From assembly GCA_964462535.1 (NCBI GenBank), contig CAYWXV010000027.1:1-37996 (forward strand): a DNA stretch of 37,996 bases, written 5' to 3'. The stretch comes from CAYWXV01 sp964462535 (GTDB taxonomy: Bacteria; Bacteroidota; Ignavibacteria; OLB7). The translations under genes were made by a program, and so were the position numbers. Below, in pieces: positions 1 to 8,710 of the stretch. The notes beneath the pieces were generated by a model. That model did not search any database and was not told where the DNA came from. It was given only the letters and a program-made list of their open reading frames with translations. The first letter of the stretch is position 1. Each line of letters starts with the position of its first letter.

Positions 1-56
1 TGATCCTTGATCCTTGATCCTTGATCCTTGATCCCTGATCCTTGATCCTTGATCCC
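1..56. repeat. Heptanucleotide tandem repeat, 8 copies of TGATCCT
   Basis: Eight head-to-tail copies of the 7-mer TGATCCT fill positions 1-56; copies 5 and 8 read TGATCCC. The array is cut by the window edge, so its real length is unknown. It ends 8 bases beyond the stop codon of the minus-strand transglycosylase gene (stop at 65-67), so on that gene's sense strand it is a purine-rich AGGATCA array immediately 3' of the stop. It has no spacers and is not a CRISPR. It belongs with the other 7-bp arrays in this window. Confidence 0.95.
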
Positions 57-64
57 ATGCCGGA

Positions 65-1069
65 TCATCCGTCTCCCTTCACACGGTCGGCGAGTCCCAT
101 GATAGAATTGACGTATGGCGTGGAGGGGTTGTAGCTGCGGATCGCGCGTCGGCGTCGTGTGTCGTCGCCAACTCTGTACCCGGCTTTGCTCAGATAGTTT
201 GCGACGGATGGAATGACATCGCGTGGGTTGTAGAGATCTATTTTGCCGTCCCCGTCACCATCAACCGCACGTCTCAGATAGCTGGAAGGGAGAAACTGTC
301 CCCACCCGAAGGCTCCGGCCCACGAGCCGTAGATGCCACATGCGTCGGCATGCCCCTCGCGGTGAATCTTGAAGAGGTTTACCAGCTCTCGGTAGGCCCA
401 CTTCGAACGGCTGGCCGCACGGCCTCGGATGCGCGACACTTCCTTGTCAATGTAGCTTTGACCGGCCTGAGCCGCTGCGAGCTCGGAGCGGGCTCGCTTG
501 ACGTTGCCTTCCACATACTCGGATTCGTTCATCAACGCCATCGACGCGTAGACGCTGAAGACGTGATAGTCACCCGTTACGCTTCCGTGCCGGGTCTCAC
601 AACGCATCAACGCGGCAATCGTCTGCCGGTCGACTCCGTACTTCGCTTCCACGTTGTCGAAGATGTCGGAGTACTTGCTCATGAATGTCCGGCATGCGTC
701 TGCCGACTCGGATGTATTGACCCACGAATAGGCCGAGGCGCTCTCTCCCGACTTCTTCCCCGGCATACGCGTCTTGATGTTGATCATCCTCGGGATAAAC
801 GCCGTCCGCTTGTCGACAAAACGCTGTACGACGAACTCGCGTGACCATCCGTCGCGGACAAGCTGCTCGATCACTGGATTGAAACGTGGGTCAACGCCCT
901 TGGTACGCTCAACCGTGAAATCGGCCCCCGCTGCGGTCTTGATCGTGTCCACCTGGACCTGTTGCTGGCTTAGCTCTTCCTGCGCGCGGAGCGTGCCACC
1001 CGTGAAGAGGAAGAGCGTGAGGGCTAATAGTTGGAGTGTGAGGGGAGACATGTTGGACCTGCCATTCAT
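65..1069 (-). CDS. Lytic murein transglycosylase, MltB/SLT_2-like, exported
   Basis: The predicted protein has 334 residues and should cleave peptidoglycan glycan strands in the periplasm. Residues 7-30 form a hydrophobic signal segment ending in Leu-Arg-Ala-Gln. The catalytic region matches the MltB family: Glu158 in RCETRHG corresponds to the catalytic Glu of the VETRWG-type motif, followed by YHVFSVYASMA and, near the C-terminus, GAFGWGQFLPSSY and VDGDGDGKIDLYNPRDV. The last two are the family's substrate-groove and Asp/Gly-rich segments. The first ATG (1069) has no Shine-Dalgarno. Met7 (ATG at 1051) has a weak GCAGG upstream and would begin directly with the signal peptide, so it may be the true start. 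The gene follows valS by 3 bases and is probably cotranscribed with it. I do not see a lipobox, so it is likely soluble rather than a lipoprotein. Confidence 0.88.
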   Translation of the reverse strand: MNGRSNMSPLTLQLLALTLFLFTGGTLRAQEELSQQQVQVDTIKTAAGADFTVERTKGVDPRFNPVIEQLVRDGWSREFVVQRFVDKRTAFIPRMINIKTRMPGKKSGESASAYSWVNTSESADACRTFMSKYSDIFDNVEAKYGVDRQTIAALMRCETRHGSVTGDYHVFSVYASMALMNESEYVEGNVKRARSELAAAQAGQSYIDKEVSRIRGRAASRSKWAYRELVNLFKIHREGHADACGIYGSWAGAFGWGQFLPSSYLRRAVDGDGDGKIDLYNPRDVIPSVANYLSKAGYRVGDDTRRRRAIRSYNPSTPYVNSIMGLADRVKGDG

Positions 1070-1072
1070 CTG

Positions 1073-3808
1073 TTATACATACATCTCCATGGCCTGCTGG
1101 AGCTTCTCGATTGCCTCTCGGAAGGAGCGGAGTTTCTCCCGTTCGTTCGCCACCACCTGCTCGGGGGCATTAGAGACGAATTTCTCGTTGGATAGTTTTC
1201 CTTCGATGGAGCGGATCTGACCTTCCAGGCGGGCGATTTCCTTCGACGTCTTCTCACGTTCTTTGTCGAAATCGATAACGCCCGCAAGGTGGACATGGAC
1301 CTCCACTCCCCGCACGACCTCAGTCGCTGACAACTTCGGCTTGGTCGCACCAAGGTGGATTGTAAGCGAGTCGACGCGGCACAGCCGACGCACCAGCTCC
1401 GATGCAGCAACAATAGCGCGGTCGGAATCAGCATCGGGAGCGTTCATCGTGACGTCCACCAGTTTCGAAGGGGGGACGTCCGCCGACGTCCGCATCCTGC
1501 GGATAGCCTCGACCAGCCCCTGCACAAGAAGGTACTCTCTCTCGATGACATCGTCAACCCTGGAACCATCGGCGACCGGGAAGTCGGCCACTGCAATGGC
1601 TTCACCGGCACGACGATCGGCTACGGTCTGCCAGATCTCTTCCGTCACGAATGGCATCAGCGGATGGAGGGTGCGGAGTATCTGATCATACAGACCCATT
1701 GCGAAGCTCATCATCCCCTTTCCTTCGTCATCGGAGGCAAGGGCCAGCTCACCCTTCAGGAGCTCGACATACCAATCGCAGAAGTCCCCCCAGATGAAAT
1801 CGTACAGAAGCTTGGCGTAGTCGTTCATCCGGTAGTTCGCGAGAGCCTCCTCGATCGCCTTGAGTGACGAATGGAACCGCGAGAGTATCCATCTATCGCT
1901 TCTCGATACAGGGAGGAGGGGGGGAAGGCCGACCGTCCGGCCACGCGACTCCGCTTGGGGATTGTCGGCGGCAACGTCTTCACGCTTCATGATCAGGAAG
2001 CGACCGGCGTTCCAGATCTTGTTTGCAAAGTTTCTTCCCATCTCACACATCTCGCGTCCAAAGCGGACGTCCTGTCCGGTCGGTGCTATGTAGAGCAGGG
2101 TGAAGCGGAGCGCGTCCGCGCCGTAGTCGGCGATCACATCGAGTGGATCAGGGGAATTGCCAAGCTGCTTGGACATCTTGCGTCCCTGCGCATCGCGAAT
2201 GATCGATGTAAAGTAGACGTTCCTGAATGGGATGATGTCCTCCATCGCACGTCGATCCGTTCCGTCTTCCTTCCTTTCCCCACTCATGAACTCGAGGCCG
2301 GCCATGATCATTCTGGCAACCCAGAAGAAGATGATGTCGGGTCCCGTGACAAGCAGATCGGTCGGATAGAAGTGGGCAAGGTCTCTGTCGTTCCGGTCCG
2401 AACTTCCCCACCCATGGACGGAGAAGGGCCAGAGCCATGACGAGAACCAGGTGTCCAGGACGTCCTCATCCTGACGGAGGGGGGCGTCAGCGGGGAGGTT
2501 CAAGCGCGTGCGTGCTTCGGTTTCGTCGCGCGCCGCGGTGTACGAACCGTCCTCGGCATAGTAGACTGGGATGCGGTGTCCCCACCAGAGCTGGCGCGAA
2601 ATGGCCCAGTCACGGATGTTTGTCATCCAATGTTCGTAGGTCTTCACCCAATGCTCCGGGTAGAACCGGATTGTCCCGTCGGTCACGACCTTCAACGCCG
2701 GCTCCGCCAGCGGCTCCATCTTCACGAACCACTGATCGGACAGGTAGGGTTCGATTTGCTCGCCACCACGCTCGCTGAATCCCACTGAGTGAACGTACTC
2801 TTCTTCCTTCTCGATCAAGTTCTGTTTGCGAAGCATATCAACTGCCAGGCGACGTGCGGCGAAGCGATCCATTCCTGCAAGTGGTCCGGCCAGCTCGTTC
2901 ATCGTCCCGTCGGGATCGATCGTGTTTGGCATGGGGAGGTCGTGACGCAACCCTACCTCATAGTCATTGGGATCATGTGCGGGTGTGATTTTCACCGCGC
3001 CGGTACCAAACGCTGGATCAGCATATGAATCGGCTATGACTTGCACGTTCGTGTTCGCAAGAGGAACCACGACGTCGCGTCCGATGAGGGAGGCGTAGCG
3101 CTCGTCATCGGGATTGACCGCGACCGCCACGTCACCGAAAACCGTCTCGGGGCGCGCCGTTGCCACAAGCATCGTTCCGGTTCCATCGACGAGGTGGTAT
3201 CGGAGAGTGTACATGGTATCCTGCACCTCCCGGTGCTTCACCTCCTCATCACTGAGCGTCGTCTGCGCAGCCGGCGACCAGTTGACAATGCGTTTGCCGC
3301 GATAGATCAGCCCCTTGTCGAAGAGTCGGACGAAGACCTCCTTGACTGCCTCAGAGAGACCTTCGTCGAACGTGAAGCGTTCCCGTCTCCAGTCGAGTGA
3401 TGCCCCCATGGCGCGCAGCTGATCGTAGATGATCCCGCCATGATGTCGTTTCCATTCCCAGACGCGCTCAACGAAGGCCTCACGTCCGAGATCGCGGTAG
3501 TGAATCCCCTCCGCCGCCAGTGCCTGAACGACCTTGGTCTGCGTAGCGATTCCGGCATGATCTGTCCCCGGAATCCAGCACGCGTCGTATCCCCGCATCC
3601 GATGGAGTCGGATATACAGGTCCTGCAACGTGTTGTTCAGCATGTGGCCCAAGTGGAGAACGCCGGTGACGTTCGGCGGCGGAATCACGATGGTGAACGA
3701 AGGACGATTGCTGGTTGCGTCTGCGTCGAATAGAGAGTGCTCGTACCAGTACGAGTACCACTTCTTCTCGACATCGGACGGATTGTAGGTCTTCGACAGT
3801 TCAGGCAT
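1073..3808 (-). CDS. valS: Valyl-tRNA synthetase
   Basis: The 911-residue class I synthetase charges tRNA-Val with valine. The HIGH motif is HLGH (residues 52-55) within PPPNVTGVLHLGHM, and KMSKQ is at 544-548. The editing (CP1) domain lies between them, with TARPETVFGDVAVAVNP near 217-233 and the GTGAVKITPAHDPNDY editing motif near 268-283. The C-terminus is a charged coiled coil of about 65 residues, as expected for ValRS tRNA binding. The open frame extends upstream to 3892, but those 28 extra residues look like untranslated leader; Met at 3808 (MPELSKTYNPSDVEKKW) matches the usual ValRS N-terminus. The upstream region is shared with divergent hisC. Confidence 0.97.
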   Translation of the reverse strand: MPELSKTYNPSDVEKKWYSYWYEHSLFDADATSNRPSFTIVIPPPNVTGVLHLGHMLNNTLQDLYIRLHRMRGYDACWIPGTDHAGIATQTKVVQALAAEGIHYRDLGREAFVERVWEWKRHHGGIIYDQLRAMGASLDWRRERFTFDEGLSEAVKEVFVRLFDKGLIYRGKRIVNWSPAAQTTLSDEEVKHREVQDTMYTLRYHLVDGTGTMLVATARPETVFGDVAVAVNPDDERYASLIGRDVVVPLANTNVQVIADSYADPAFGTGAVKITPAHDPNDYEVGLRHDLPMPNTIDPDGTMNELAGPLAGMDRFAARRLAVDMLRKQNLIEKEEEYVHSVGFSERGGEQIEPYLSDQWFVKMEPLAEPALKVVTDGTIRFYPEHWVKTYEHWMTNIRDWAISRQLWWGHRIPVYYAEDGSYTAARDETEARTRLNLPADAPLRQDEDVLDTWFSSWLWPFSVHGWGSSDRNDRDLAHFYPTDLLVTGPDIIFFWVARMIMAGLEFMSGERKEDGTDRRAMEDIIPFRNVYFTSIIRDAQGRKMSKQLGNSPDPLDVIADYGADALRFTLLYIAPTGQDVRFGREMCEMGRNFANKIWNAGRFLIMKREDVAADNPQAESRGRTVGLPPLLPVSRSDRWILSRFHSSLKAIEEALANYRMNDYAKLLYDFIWGDFCDWYVELLKGELALASDDEGKGMMSFAMGLYDQILRTLHPLMPFVTEEIWQTVADRRAGEAIAVADFPVADGSRVDDVIEREYLLVQGLVEAIRRMRTSADVPPSKLVDVTMNAPDADSDRAIVAASELVRRLCRVDSLTIHLGATKPKLSATEVVRGVEVHVHLAGVIDFDKEREKTSKEIARLEGQIRSIEGKLSNEKFVSNAPEQVVANEREKLRSFREAIEKLQQAMEMYV

Positions 3809-4091
3809 AGTTGAGCATTTCGTGAAGGGGGAAGATAAGGGGATCGCGCTGATCAGGTTGGCGGAAGGGTGCGGGGAGGCAGGCGTTGCCACACGGACCC
3901 GGCGTGTCGCGCCGCCAGTCGGACCGCAGCTAAGCGTCTGCTGGTTCTGGTGGCGTGAAAAAGGGTAAGAACTCCAAGCGCTCTTGATGAGATCCGGGTG
4001 GTATCAAAGGGAGGATTACTATTTTGGCCGCACTCTAGTTCGGCCACCTGACCGATTTTGCCTGCCCCCGTCGCCCGTCCAACTCGATCCG
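3809..4091. other. Divergent intergenic region between valS and hisC
   Basis: This 283-base region must hold the promoters for valS (leftward) and the hisC-hppD-gdh group (rightward). It contains a 5-bp perfect hairpin (CGGCG-5-CGCCG, 3900-3914) on the valS side and a 6-bp inverted repeat at 4025-4046 on the hisC side. A weak -10-like TACTAT lies at 4017-4022, but I found no convincing -35 partner. I looked for a T-box leader before valS and did not recognise a stem I/specifier arrangement or a T-box core sequence. Confidence 0.6.
4025..4046. promoter_or_regulatory. Perfect inverted repeat in hisC leader
   Basis: TGGCCG (4025-4030) and CGGCCA (4041-4046) form a perfect 6-bp inverted repeat separated by 10 bases, 45 bases before the chosen hisC start and directly after a -10-like TACTAT. 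The geometry, two half-sites about 16 bases centre to centre, would suit a dimeric repressor or a small hairpin. There is no T-run after it, so it is not an intrinsic terminator. The regulator is unknown and chance occurrence is possible. Confidence 0.3.
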
Positions 4092-5192
4092 ATGATTTCT
4101 GTCCCTTCGCACATCGTCAATCTTAAGCCCTACGTCTCTGGTAAGTCCGTTGATGAAGCAGCACGCGAGTATGGCGTGCTGGACGCCATCAAGCTTGCCT
4201 CGAATGAGAATCCTCTTGGAAGCCCGGGTCGTTCCATCGAGGCGATCAAGGCATCACTCTCGTCACTTGCTGTCTATCCGGACGCGGGTCGGGGGCTCCG
4301 AATGGCTCTTGCCGATCGATTCGTGATAAAGCCGGAGAATGTCGTGTGCGGATCGGGATCAGAGTCGATCATTGCTGCGGCAATGAGAGCCTATCTTGAC
4401 CGTGACGACGAGATGATCACGAGCGAAGGGACGTTTGTGGGATTTCAGGTTCTGGCCCGGGCGTGGGGAGGGAAGACGCACTACGTCCCACTGAAGAACT
4501 ACGGCTTCGATCTCCAGGGAATCGCTTCTCGCGTCACCGAGAAGACGAAGATTGTCTACATCGCCAACCCGAACAATCCCACGGGTACGGCGGTGACGAC
4601 CGACGAGTTGGAGCGCTTTATCGCGAGAGTGCCCGACTCGGTGCTCGTGATTATGGACGAGGCCTATTTCGAGTATGCAGACGGCTGGCCTGACTATCCC
4701 GATTCGATGAGGTATCGTTGGGACAACGTGTTGACCTGCAGAACATTTTCCAAGTCGTACGGGCTGGCCGGAATCCGCATCGGATACGCCATGGCTCATT
4801 CCGAGATCATCGGCAACATCTGGAAGGTCAAGCTCCCGTTTGAACCGAGCACACCGGCTGCAGCAGCGGGGCTTGCGGCACTTGGTGAGCCGGAGTTTCT
4901 CGAGGCCACCGTCAGTCTCAACCGAGAATCACTTCTCTACTATCATGCCGAGTTCGAGCGCCTCGGTCTTCGTTTCGCTCCCTCTCTCGCAAACTTCGTG
5001 ATGATCGACTTCGGCACGGCCGAGCGCGTCGGACGCATTTTCGACGCAATGCTCAAGCGCGGAGTGATCACGCGTCCGCTGGAGGCCTTCGGCCTCCCCC
5101 ACTGTCTCAGAATCTCCACCGGCACAATGGAACAGAATCATCGGGCAGTTGAGGTGCTGGAGGCAGTTCTGAAGGCGGAGGTTCACCAGTAA
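4092..5192 (+). CDS. hisC: Histidinol-phosphate / aromatic aminotransferase (HisC-like, fold type I PLP)
   Basis: This 366-residue PLP enzyme is the usual HisC length. It has the N-terminal LASNENPLG signature (residues 36-43), NPNNPTG at 159-165, the Asp-Glu-Ala-Tyr of the PLP-nitrogen contact at 189-192, the Schiff-base Lys221 in TFSKSYGLAGIRIGYA, and the C-terminal LRISTG arginine that holds the substrate carboxylate. The frame is open from 3984, but Met at 4092 gives the family's normal N-terminus. hppD follows after 14 bases. HisC-family enzymes often accept aromatic amino acids, and no other his gene is in this window. Its neighbour suggests it may transaminate tyrosine (or phenylalanine) to feed HppD rather than, or as well as, act in histidine synthesis. 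Family assignment is firm; substrate is an inference. Confidence 0.9.
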   Translation: MISVPSHIVNLKPYVSGKSVDEAAREYGVLDAIKLASNENPLGSPGRSIEAIKASLSSLAVYPDAGRGLRMALADRFVIKPENVVCGSGSESIIAAAMRAYLDRDDEMITSEGTFVGFQVLARAWGGKTHYVPLKNYGFDLQGIASRVTEKTKIVYIANPNNPTGTAVTTDELERFIARVPDSVLVIMDEAYFEYADGWPDYPDSMRYRWDNVLTCRTFSKSYGLAGIRIGYAMAHSEIIGNIWKVKLPFEPSTPAAAAGLAALGEPEFLEATVSLNRESLLYYHAEFERLGLRFAPSLANFVMIDFGTAERVGRIFDAMLKRGVITRPLEAFGLPHCLRISTGTMEQNHRAVEVLEAVLKAEVHQ

Positions 5193-5206
5193 TACGTCTC
5201 ATCGCC

Positions 5207-6331
5207 ATGGAAACCGCACAACAGCTTCGTGACCTGGAGCAGGCTCACGATCTCTTCAAGATTCACGGAACTCATCACGTTGAATTCTACGTCGGTAACG
5301 CCAAACAGGCGCAATACTTCTACCGCCGGGCACTCGGTTTCCGGCTGGTCGGATACAGTGGACCCGAAACGGGCGTCAAGGACCGGTCCTCGTACCTGAT
5401 CGAACAGGGGAAGATCCGATTCGTCCTGACGACCCCTCTGACGCCCGACTCGCCGATCGCGGAGCATATTTTCAAACATGGGGACGGCGTGCGTGATATC
5501 GCGTTCCATGTGGAGAATGCCGACGAGGCTTACCGGATTGCAACCGAGCGAGGCGCGCGTGGCATCAGCGAGCCAACCCGTTATACGGACGGTGACGGCA
5601 CCGTCGTGGTGGCAACCGTCGCCACGTATGGCGACACGGTCCACTCATTCGTGCAACGCGACGGGTACAAGGGGATGTTCATGCCGAATTTCGTGCCGCG
5701 TGAGGATCCTCTATCCGAGTCATTCGGTCTCAAGCACGTTGATCACATCGTTGGGAATGTCGATTGGAACAAGATGGAAGAGACCGTCAACTTCTACCGT
5801 GACGTGTTCGGGTTTTCACGCTTCGTCTCGTTTGACGACAAGGACATCTCGACCGAATACAGCGCACTCCGTTCCACCGTTGTGGCGAACGAGAACAAGT
5901 GGATCAAGTTCCCGATCAACGAACCGGCCGAGGGACTGAAGAAATCCCAGATCGAAGAGTACGTGCAGTTCTACAAGGGGGCCGGAGTACAGCACGTTGC
6001 CATGGAGTGTGAGGACATCTTGGTCACGGTGGCGAAGATGCGAGCCAACGGAGTGGAGTTCATTACCGTTCCCGAGGCCTATTACGACGATCTTCTTGAA
6101 CGTGTGGGCGATATCCAGGAGTCCATCGATGAGCTGAAAAAGCTGAACATCCTGGTTGATCGCGATGACAAGGGATACATGCTCCAGATCTTTACGAAGC
6201 CGGTGGAGGATCGTCCAACACTCTTCTTTGAGCTGATACAGCGTCGCGGCGGCGAATCGTTTGGGAAGGGGAACTTCAAGGCTCTGTTCGAGGCGATCGA
6301 ACGGGATCAAGCCGAGCGTGGGAATCTTTAG
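5207..6331 (+). CDS. hppD: 4-Hydroxyphenylpyruvate dioxygenase
   Basis: This cytoplasmic Fe(II) enzyme of 374 residues converts 4-hydroxyphenylpyruvate to homogentisate in tyrosine catabolism. Two vicinal-oxygen-chelate domains are visible: one from about residue 20 (THHVEFYVGNA) and a catalytic one from about 175 (LKHVDHIVGNV). The three iron ligands are all present: His180, His263 in VQHVAM, and Glu342 in FELIQR. The PINEPAEGLKKSQI segment and the C-terminal helix motif GGESFGKGNFKALFEAIE are diagnostic for HPPD rather than for related VOC proteins. The gene sits 14 bases after the aminotransferase and 65 bases before glutamate dehydrogenase. Homogentisate dioxygenase and later pathway enzymes are not in this window. 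No Shine-Dalgarno is evident. Confidence 0.97.
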   Translation: METAQQLRDLEQAHDLFKIHGTHHVEFYVGNAKQAQYFYRRALGFRLVGYSGPETGVKDRSSYLIEQGKIRFVLTTPLTPDSPIAEHIFKHGDGVRDIAFHVENADEAYRIATERGARGISEPTRYTDGDGTVVVATVATYGDTVHSFVQRDGYKGMFMPNFVPREDPLSESFGLKHVDHIVGNVDWNKMEETVNFYRDVFGFSRFVSFDDKDISTEYSALRSTVVANENKWIKFPINEPAEGLKKSQIEEYVQFYKGAGVQHVAMECEDILVTVAKMRANGVEFITVPEAYYDDLLERVGDIQESIDELKKLNILVDRDDKGYMLQIFTKPVEDRPTLFFELIQRRGGESFGKGNFKALFEAIERDQAERGNL

Positions 6332-6396
6332 ATCTATCGTGCACGGCGATGACGCAGACGTTCAACACGTAACAACACCCAATACGCTTACAGACA

Positions 6397-7944
6397 ATGG
6401 CCACTAAGAACAAGGGGAACACGACCTCGGCCCGCAAGACGAAAGCGACGACGAACGGCGTTGCCGAAAAGACCGAGAAGGCGGCAATCGACGGTAGTCC
6501 GGTCCGAGGCGTAAATCGCCTCTCGAAGCTCATATCTCCGGAGCCATCGTTCTACCAGACGGTGGAACAGAACTTTGAGCGGGCGGCGGCGTGTGTCAGC
6601 TACCCACGTGGCATTCTGGACCAGATCAAGGTCTGCAACTCGATCATCATGGTCCGCTTCCCGGTTCGCATCGGGGACGATATTCAGGTCTTCACCGGGT
6701 GGCGCGTTCAGCATTCGCACCATCGTCTTCCAACGAAGGGGGGCATTCGCTATGCTGAACACGTCACACAGGACGAAGTGATGGCCCTTGCGGCCCTGAT
6801 GACCTACAAGTGTGCCGTTGTCGACGTCCCATTCGGTGGTGCAAAGGGCGGGATTCAGTTTGATCCCAAGAAGTACACGCAAGAGGATATCGAGCGGATC
6901 ACTCGTCGCTTCACGATGGAGTTGATCAAGCGAAACTGCATCGGGCCTGCACTGGACGTTCCAGCCCCTGACTACCAGACCGGTCCAAGAGAGATGGCCT
7001 GGATTGCAGATACCTACCAGGCCGTCACACCCGGACAGATCGACGCGCTGGCGTGCGTCACCGGAAAGCCGCTTGGGCAGGGGGGGATCGACGGTCGAAC
7101 CCAGGCTACCGGGCGCGGCCTCTTCTTCGGCGTCCGAGAGGCGTTGGCAACGGCCGAGAACGCCAAGATCTTCGGGATGACCCCGGGTCTCGGGAACAAG
7201 CGCGTCATCGTTCAAGGTCTTGGTAATGTCGGCTACTGGGCCGCAAAGAACCTTCAAGACGGGGGTGCCACGATTGTTGGCATTGCCGAGCACGATGGTG
7301 GTGTCTACAACAAGGACGGCCTGGATGTCGACACGGTCTTCAAGTTCCGTCGTGAACACGGTACGATCAACGGCTTCCCCGGTGGCAGGTTCTTCAAGCA
7401 TCCCTCCCACCTCCTGGAACTCGACTGCGACATCCTTGTGCCGGCCGCTCTCGAGAACCAGATCAATGTTGGAAATGCGGAACGGATCAAGGCGAAGATG
7501 ATCGCCGAGGGTGCCAACGGTCCGGTAACCGCCGGCGCCGAGTCCATCCTCGTCAAGCGGGGTGTGCACATCCTCCCCGATATCTACCTGAACGCCGGCG
7601 GCGTGACGGTCAGCTATTTCGAGTGGCTCAAGAACTTGTCCCACGTCAGCTTCGGTCGCCTTTCGCAGAGGGCCGACGAAAGCTCGTACAACCGGATCGT
7701 CTCGATGGTCGAGAGGCTTACCGGCACGTCGCTGAATCCATCGGAGCGACAGCTGCTTGTGCATGGTGCTGACGAGGCCGACTATGTCGATGCCGGGCTG
7801 GACGAGACGATGACCCAGGCGTTCTATCAGATCAAAGACGTCTTCGACACCAACCGCAAGGTCGCAGACCTCCGCACGGCGGCATTCGTCCACGCGATTG
7901 ATCGTGTCGCAAAGGCCTACATGGAACTCGGCATCTTCCCGTAA
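6397..7944 (+). CDS. gdhA: Glutamate dehydrogenase (Glu/Leu/Phe/Val dehydrogenase family)
   Basis: The 515-residue protein should interconvert glutamate and 2-oxoglutarate plus ammonia. The dimerisation/substrate domain carries PTKGGIRYA (Lys114), MTYKCAVVDVP (Lys138) and the catalytic GGAKGG lysine (Lys150), with Asp192 in VPAPDYQTG. The Rossmann domain begins near 268 with VIVQGLGNVGYWAA (GLGNVG 274-279), followed by the acidic residue of IAEHDGG. The family's usual length is about 415-450; the extra length is a roughly 40-residue Lys/Thr/Ala-rich N-terminal extension before SFYQTVEQNF and an extended C-terminal region. Coenzyme specificity cannot be read securely. Position after the aminotransferase and hppD suggests it regenerates 2-oxoglutarate for transamination. 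A strong terminator follows. Confidence 0.93.
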   Translation: MATKNKGNTTSARKTKATTNGVAEKTEKAAIDGSPVRGVNRLSKLISPEPSFYQTVEQNFERAAACVSYPRGILDQIKVCNSIIMVRFPVRIGDDIQVFTGWRVQHSHHRLPTKGGIRYAEHVTQDEVMALAALMTYKCAVVDVPFGGAKGGIQFDPKKYTQEDIERITRRFTMELIKRNCIGPALDVPAPDYQTGPREMAWIADTYQAVTPGQIDALACVTGKPLGQGGIDGRTQATGRGLFFGVREALATAENAKIFGMTPGLGNKRVIVQGLGNVGYWAAKNLQDGGATIVGIAEHDGGVYNKDGLDVDTVFKFRREHGTINGFPGGRFFKHPSHLLELDCDILVPAALENQINVGNAERIKAKMIAEGANGPVTAGAESILVKRGVHILPDIYLNAGGVTVSYFEWLKNLSHVSFGRLSQRADESSYNRIVSMVERLTGTSLNPSERQLLVHGADEADYVDAGLDETMTQAFYQIKDVFDTNRKVADLRTAAFVHAIDRVAKAYMELGIFP

Positions 7945-7971
7945 AGGGGACGCCGGAGCGAGTATTCACGA

Positions 7972-8005
7972 GAGGGACGCACACGGTGCGCCCCTCTTTT
8001 TTTTT
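7972..8005 (+). terminator. Rho-independent terminator after gdhA
   Basis: An 11-bp stem (7972-7982 pairing with 7986-7996, one A-C mismatch) with a 3-base loop is followed by nine uninterrupted T (7997-8005). It lies 27 bases past the gdhA stop and marks the end of the hisC-hppD-gdhA transcription unit. Confidence 0.93.
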
Positions 8006-8141
8006 ACGAGCGAGGTCACGAGGAGGTCAAAACGGTGGTGCGATTGCATGCGTTGGTCGGTACGACGATCGGACGTGGAGGTAAAAGCTCCGTGACACCG
8101 TGACTCGGTGGCCCGTCTGCCTGGTGTAGAAGAGCGTAGCG

Positions 8142-8573
8142 ATGACTCTGTTCACGAGCGGTCCACCAGCACAATTCGCTCCCACTATGACGACAGTGGC
8201 CGACCAGCTCAACGGAGTAGCGGGAGAGATCATAGCCTGCGCTATCGCGGTTCGCCGGCATCCAGGACCCGGCCTCCTCGAGCGCATCTACGAAGAGGCC
8301 ATGGTTCGGGAAATGTCGCTCCGTTCCACATCGTTCGAGCGCCAGGTTCGAGTACCCGTCCAGCACAAGGGCGTCGGTCTCGGCATGGACTATCACATCG
8401 ACTTGACGATCCCAGGCGTCTTAATCGCCGAATTGAAGGTCGCAGACGCGTTGCTCCCTGTTCACGTCGCTCAACTCTTGACGTGCCTGCGGCTCACAAA
8501 CGTGAGAGTGGGGCTCCCAATCAACTTCCATATTCAACTGTTGAGGCTTGGCATCAAGCGTCTGGTGATGTAG
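8142..8573 (+). CDS. GxxExxY protein (PD-(D/E)XK_3-like, possible nuclease fold)
   Basis: This 143-residue protein belongs to the widespread GxxExxY family. The name-giving motif is Gly44-Leu-Leu-Glu47-Arg-Ile-Tyr50, preceded by a helix beginning LNGVAGEIIACA. A PD-(D/E)XK-like core is visible as Asp87 (YHIDLTI) and Glu97-Leu-Lys99 (LIAELK), followed by a helix with VAQLLTCLRLTN. The biological role of the family is not established. Met16 (ATG at 8187) is an alternative start closer to the conserved region. The gene stands alone between the gdhA terminator and the convergent lspA terminator, so it needs its own promoter, which I could not identify. It is not part of an obvious defence island here. 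Confidence 0.82.
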   Translation: MTLFTSGPPAQFAPTMTTVADQLNGVAGEIIACAIAVRRHPGPGLLERIYEEAMVREMSLRSTSFERQVRVPVQHKGVGLGMDYHIDLTIPGVLIAELKVADALLPVHVAQLLTCLRLTNVRVGLPINFHIQLLRLGIKRLVM

Positions 8574-8710
8574 AGTCGCGCTCGTAAGAATCGGCCACTG
8601 CGACATAGACGAGAGTGGGCGCGCAGCCTTTGAGCGCACAGCGCGGAGAGGCCCTTCTGGGTAGTCAGCCCAACTGCAATGGGGGAGAAAGGGACCGCGA
8701 GGATACCGCA

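Noticed and set aside
1..56. Possible CRISPR array
   Set aside because: Units of 7 bp without spacers are simple tandem repeats, not a CRISPR.
3809..3983. T-box riboswitch ahead of valS (and similarly ahead of ileS at 14195-14378)
   Set aside because: I could not find a T-box consensus core or a specifier loop arrangement, and T-boxes are not typical of the likely phylum.
6388..7893. 501-codon minus-strand open frame opposite gdhA
   Set aside because: Shadow of a GC-rich gene with strong codon bias; gdhA has all catalytic motifs in the other strand.
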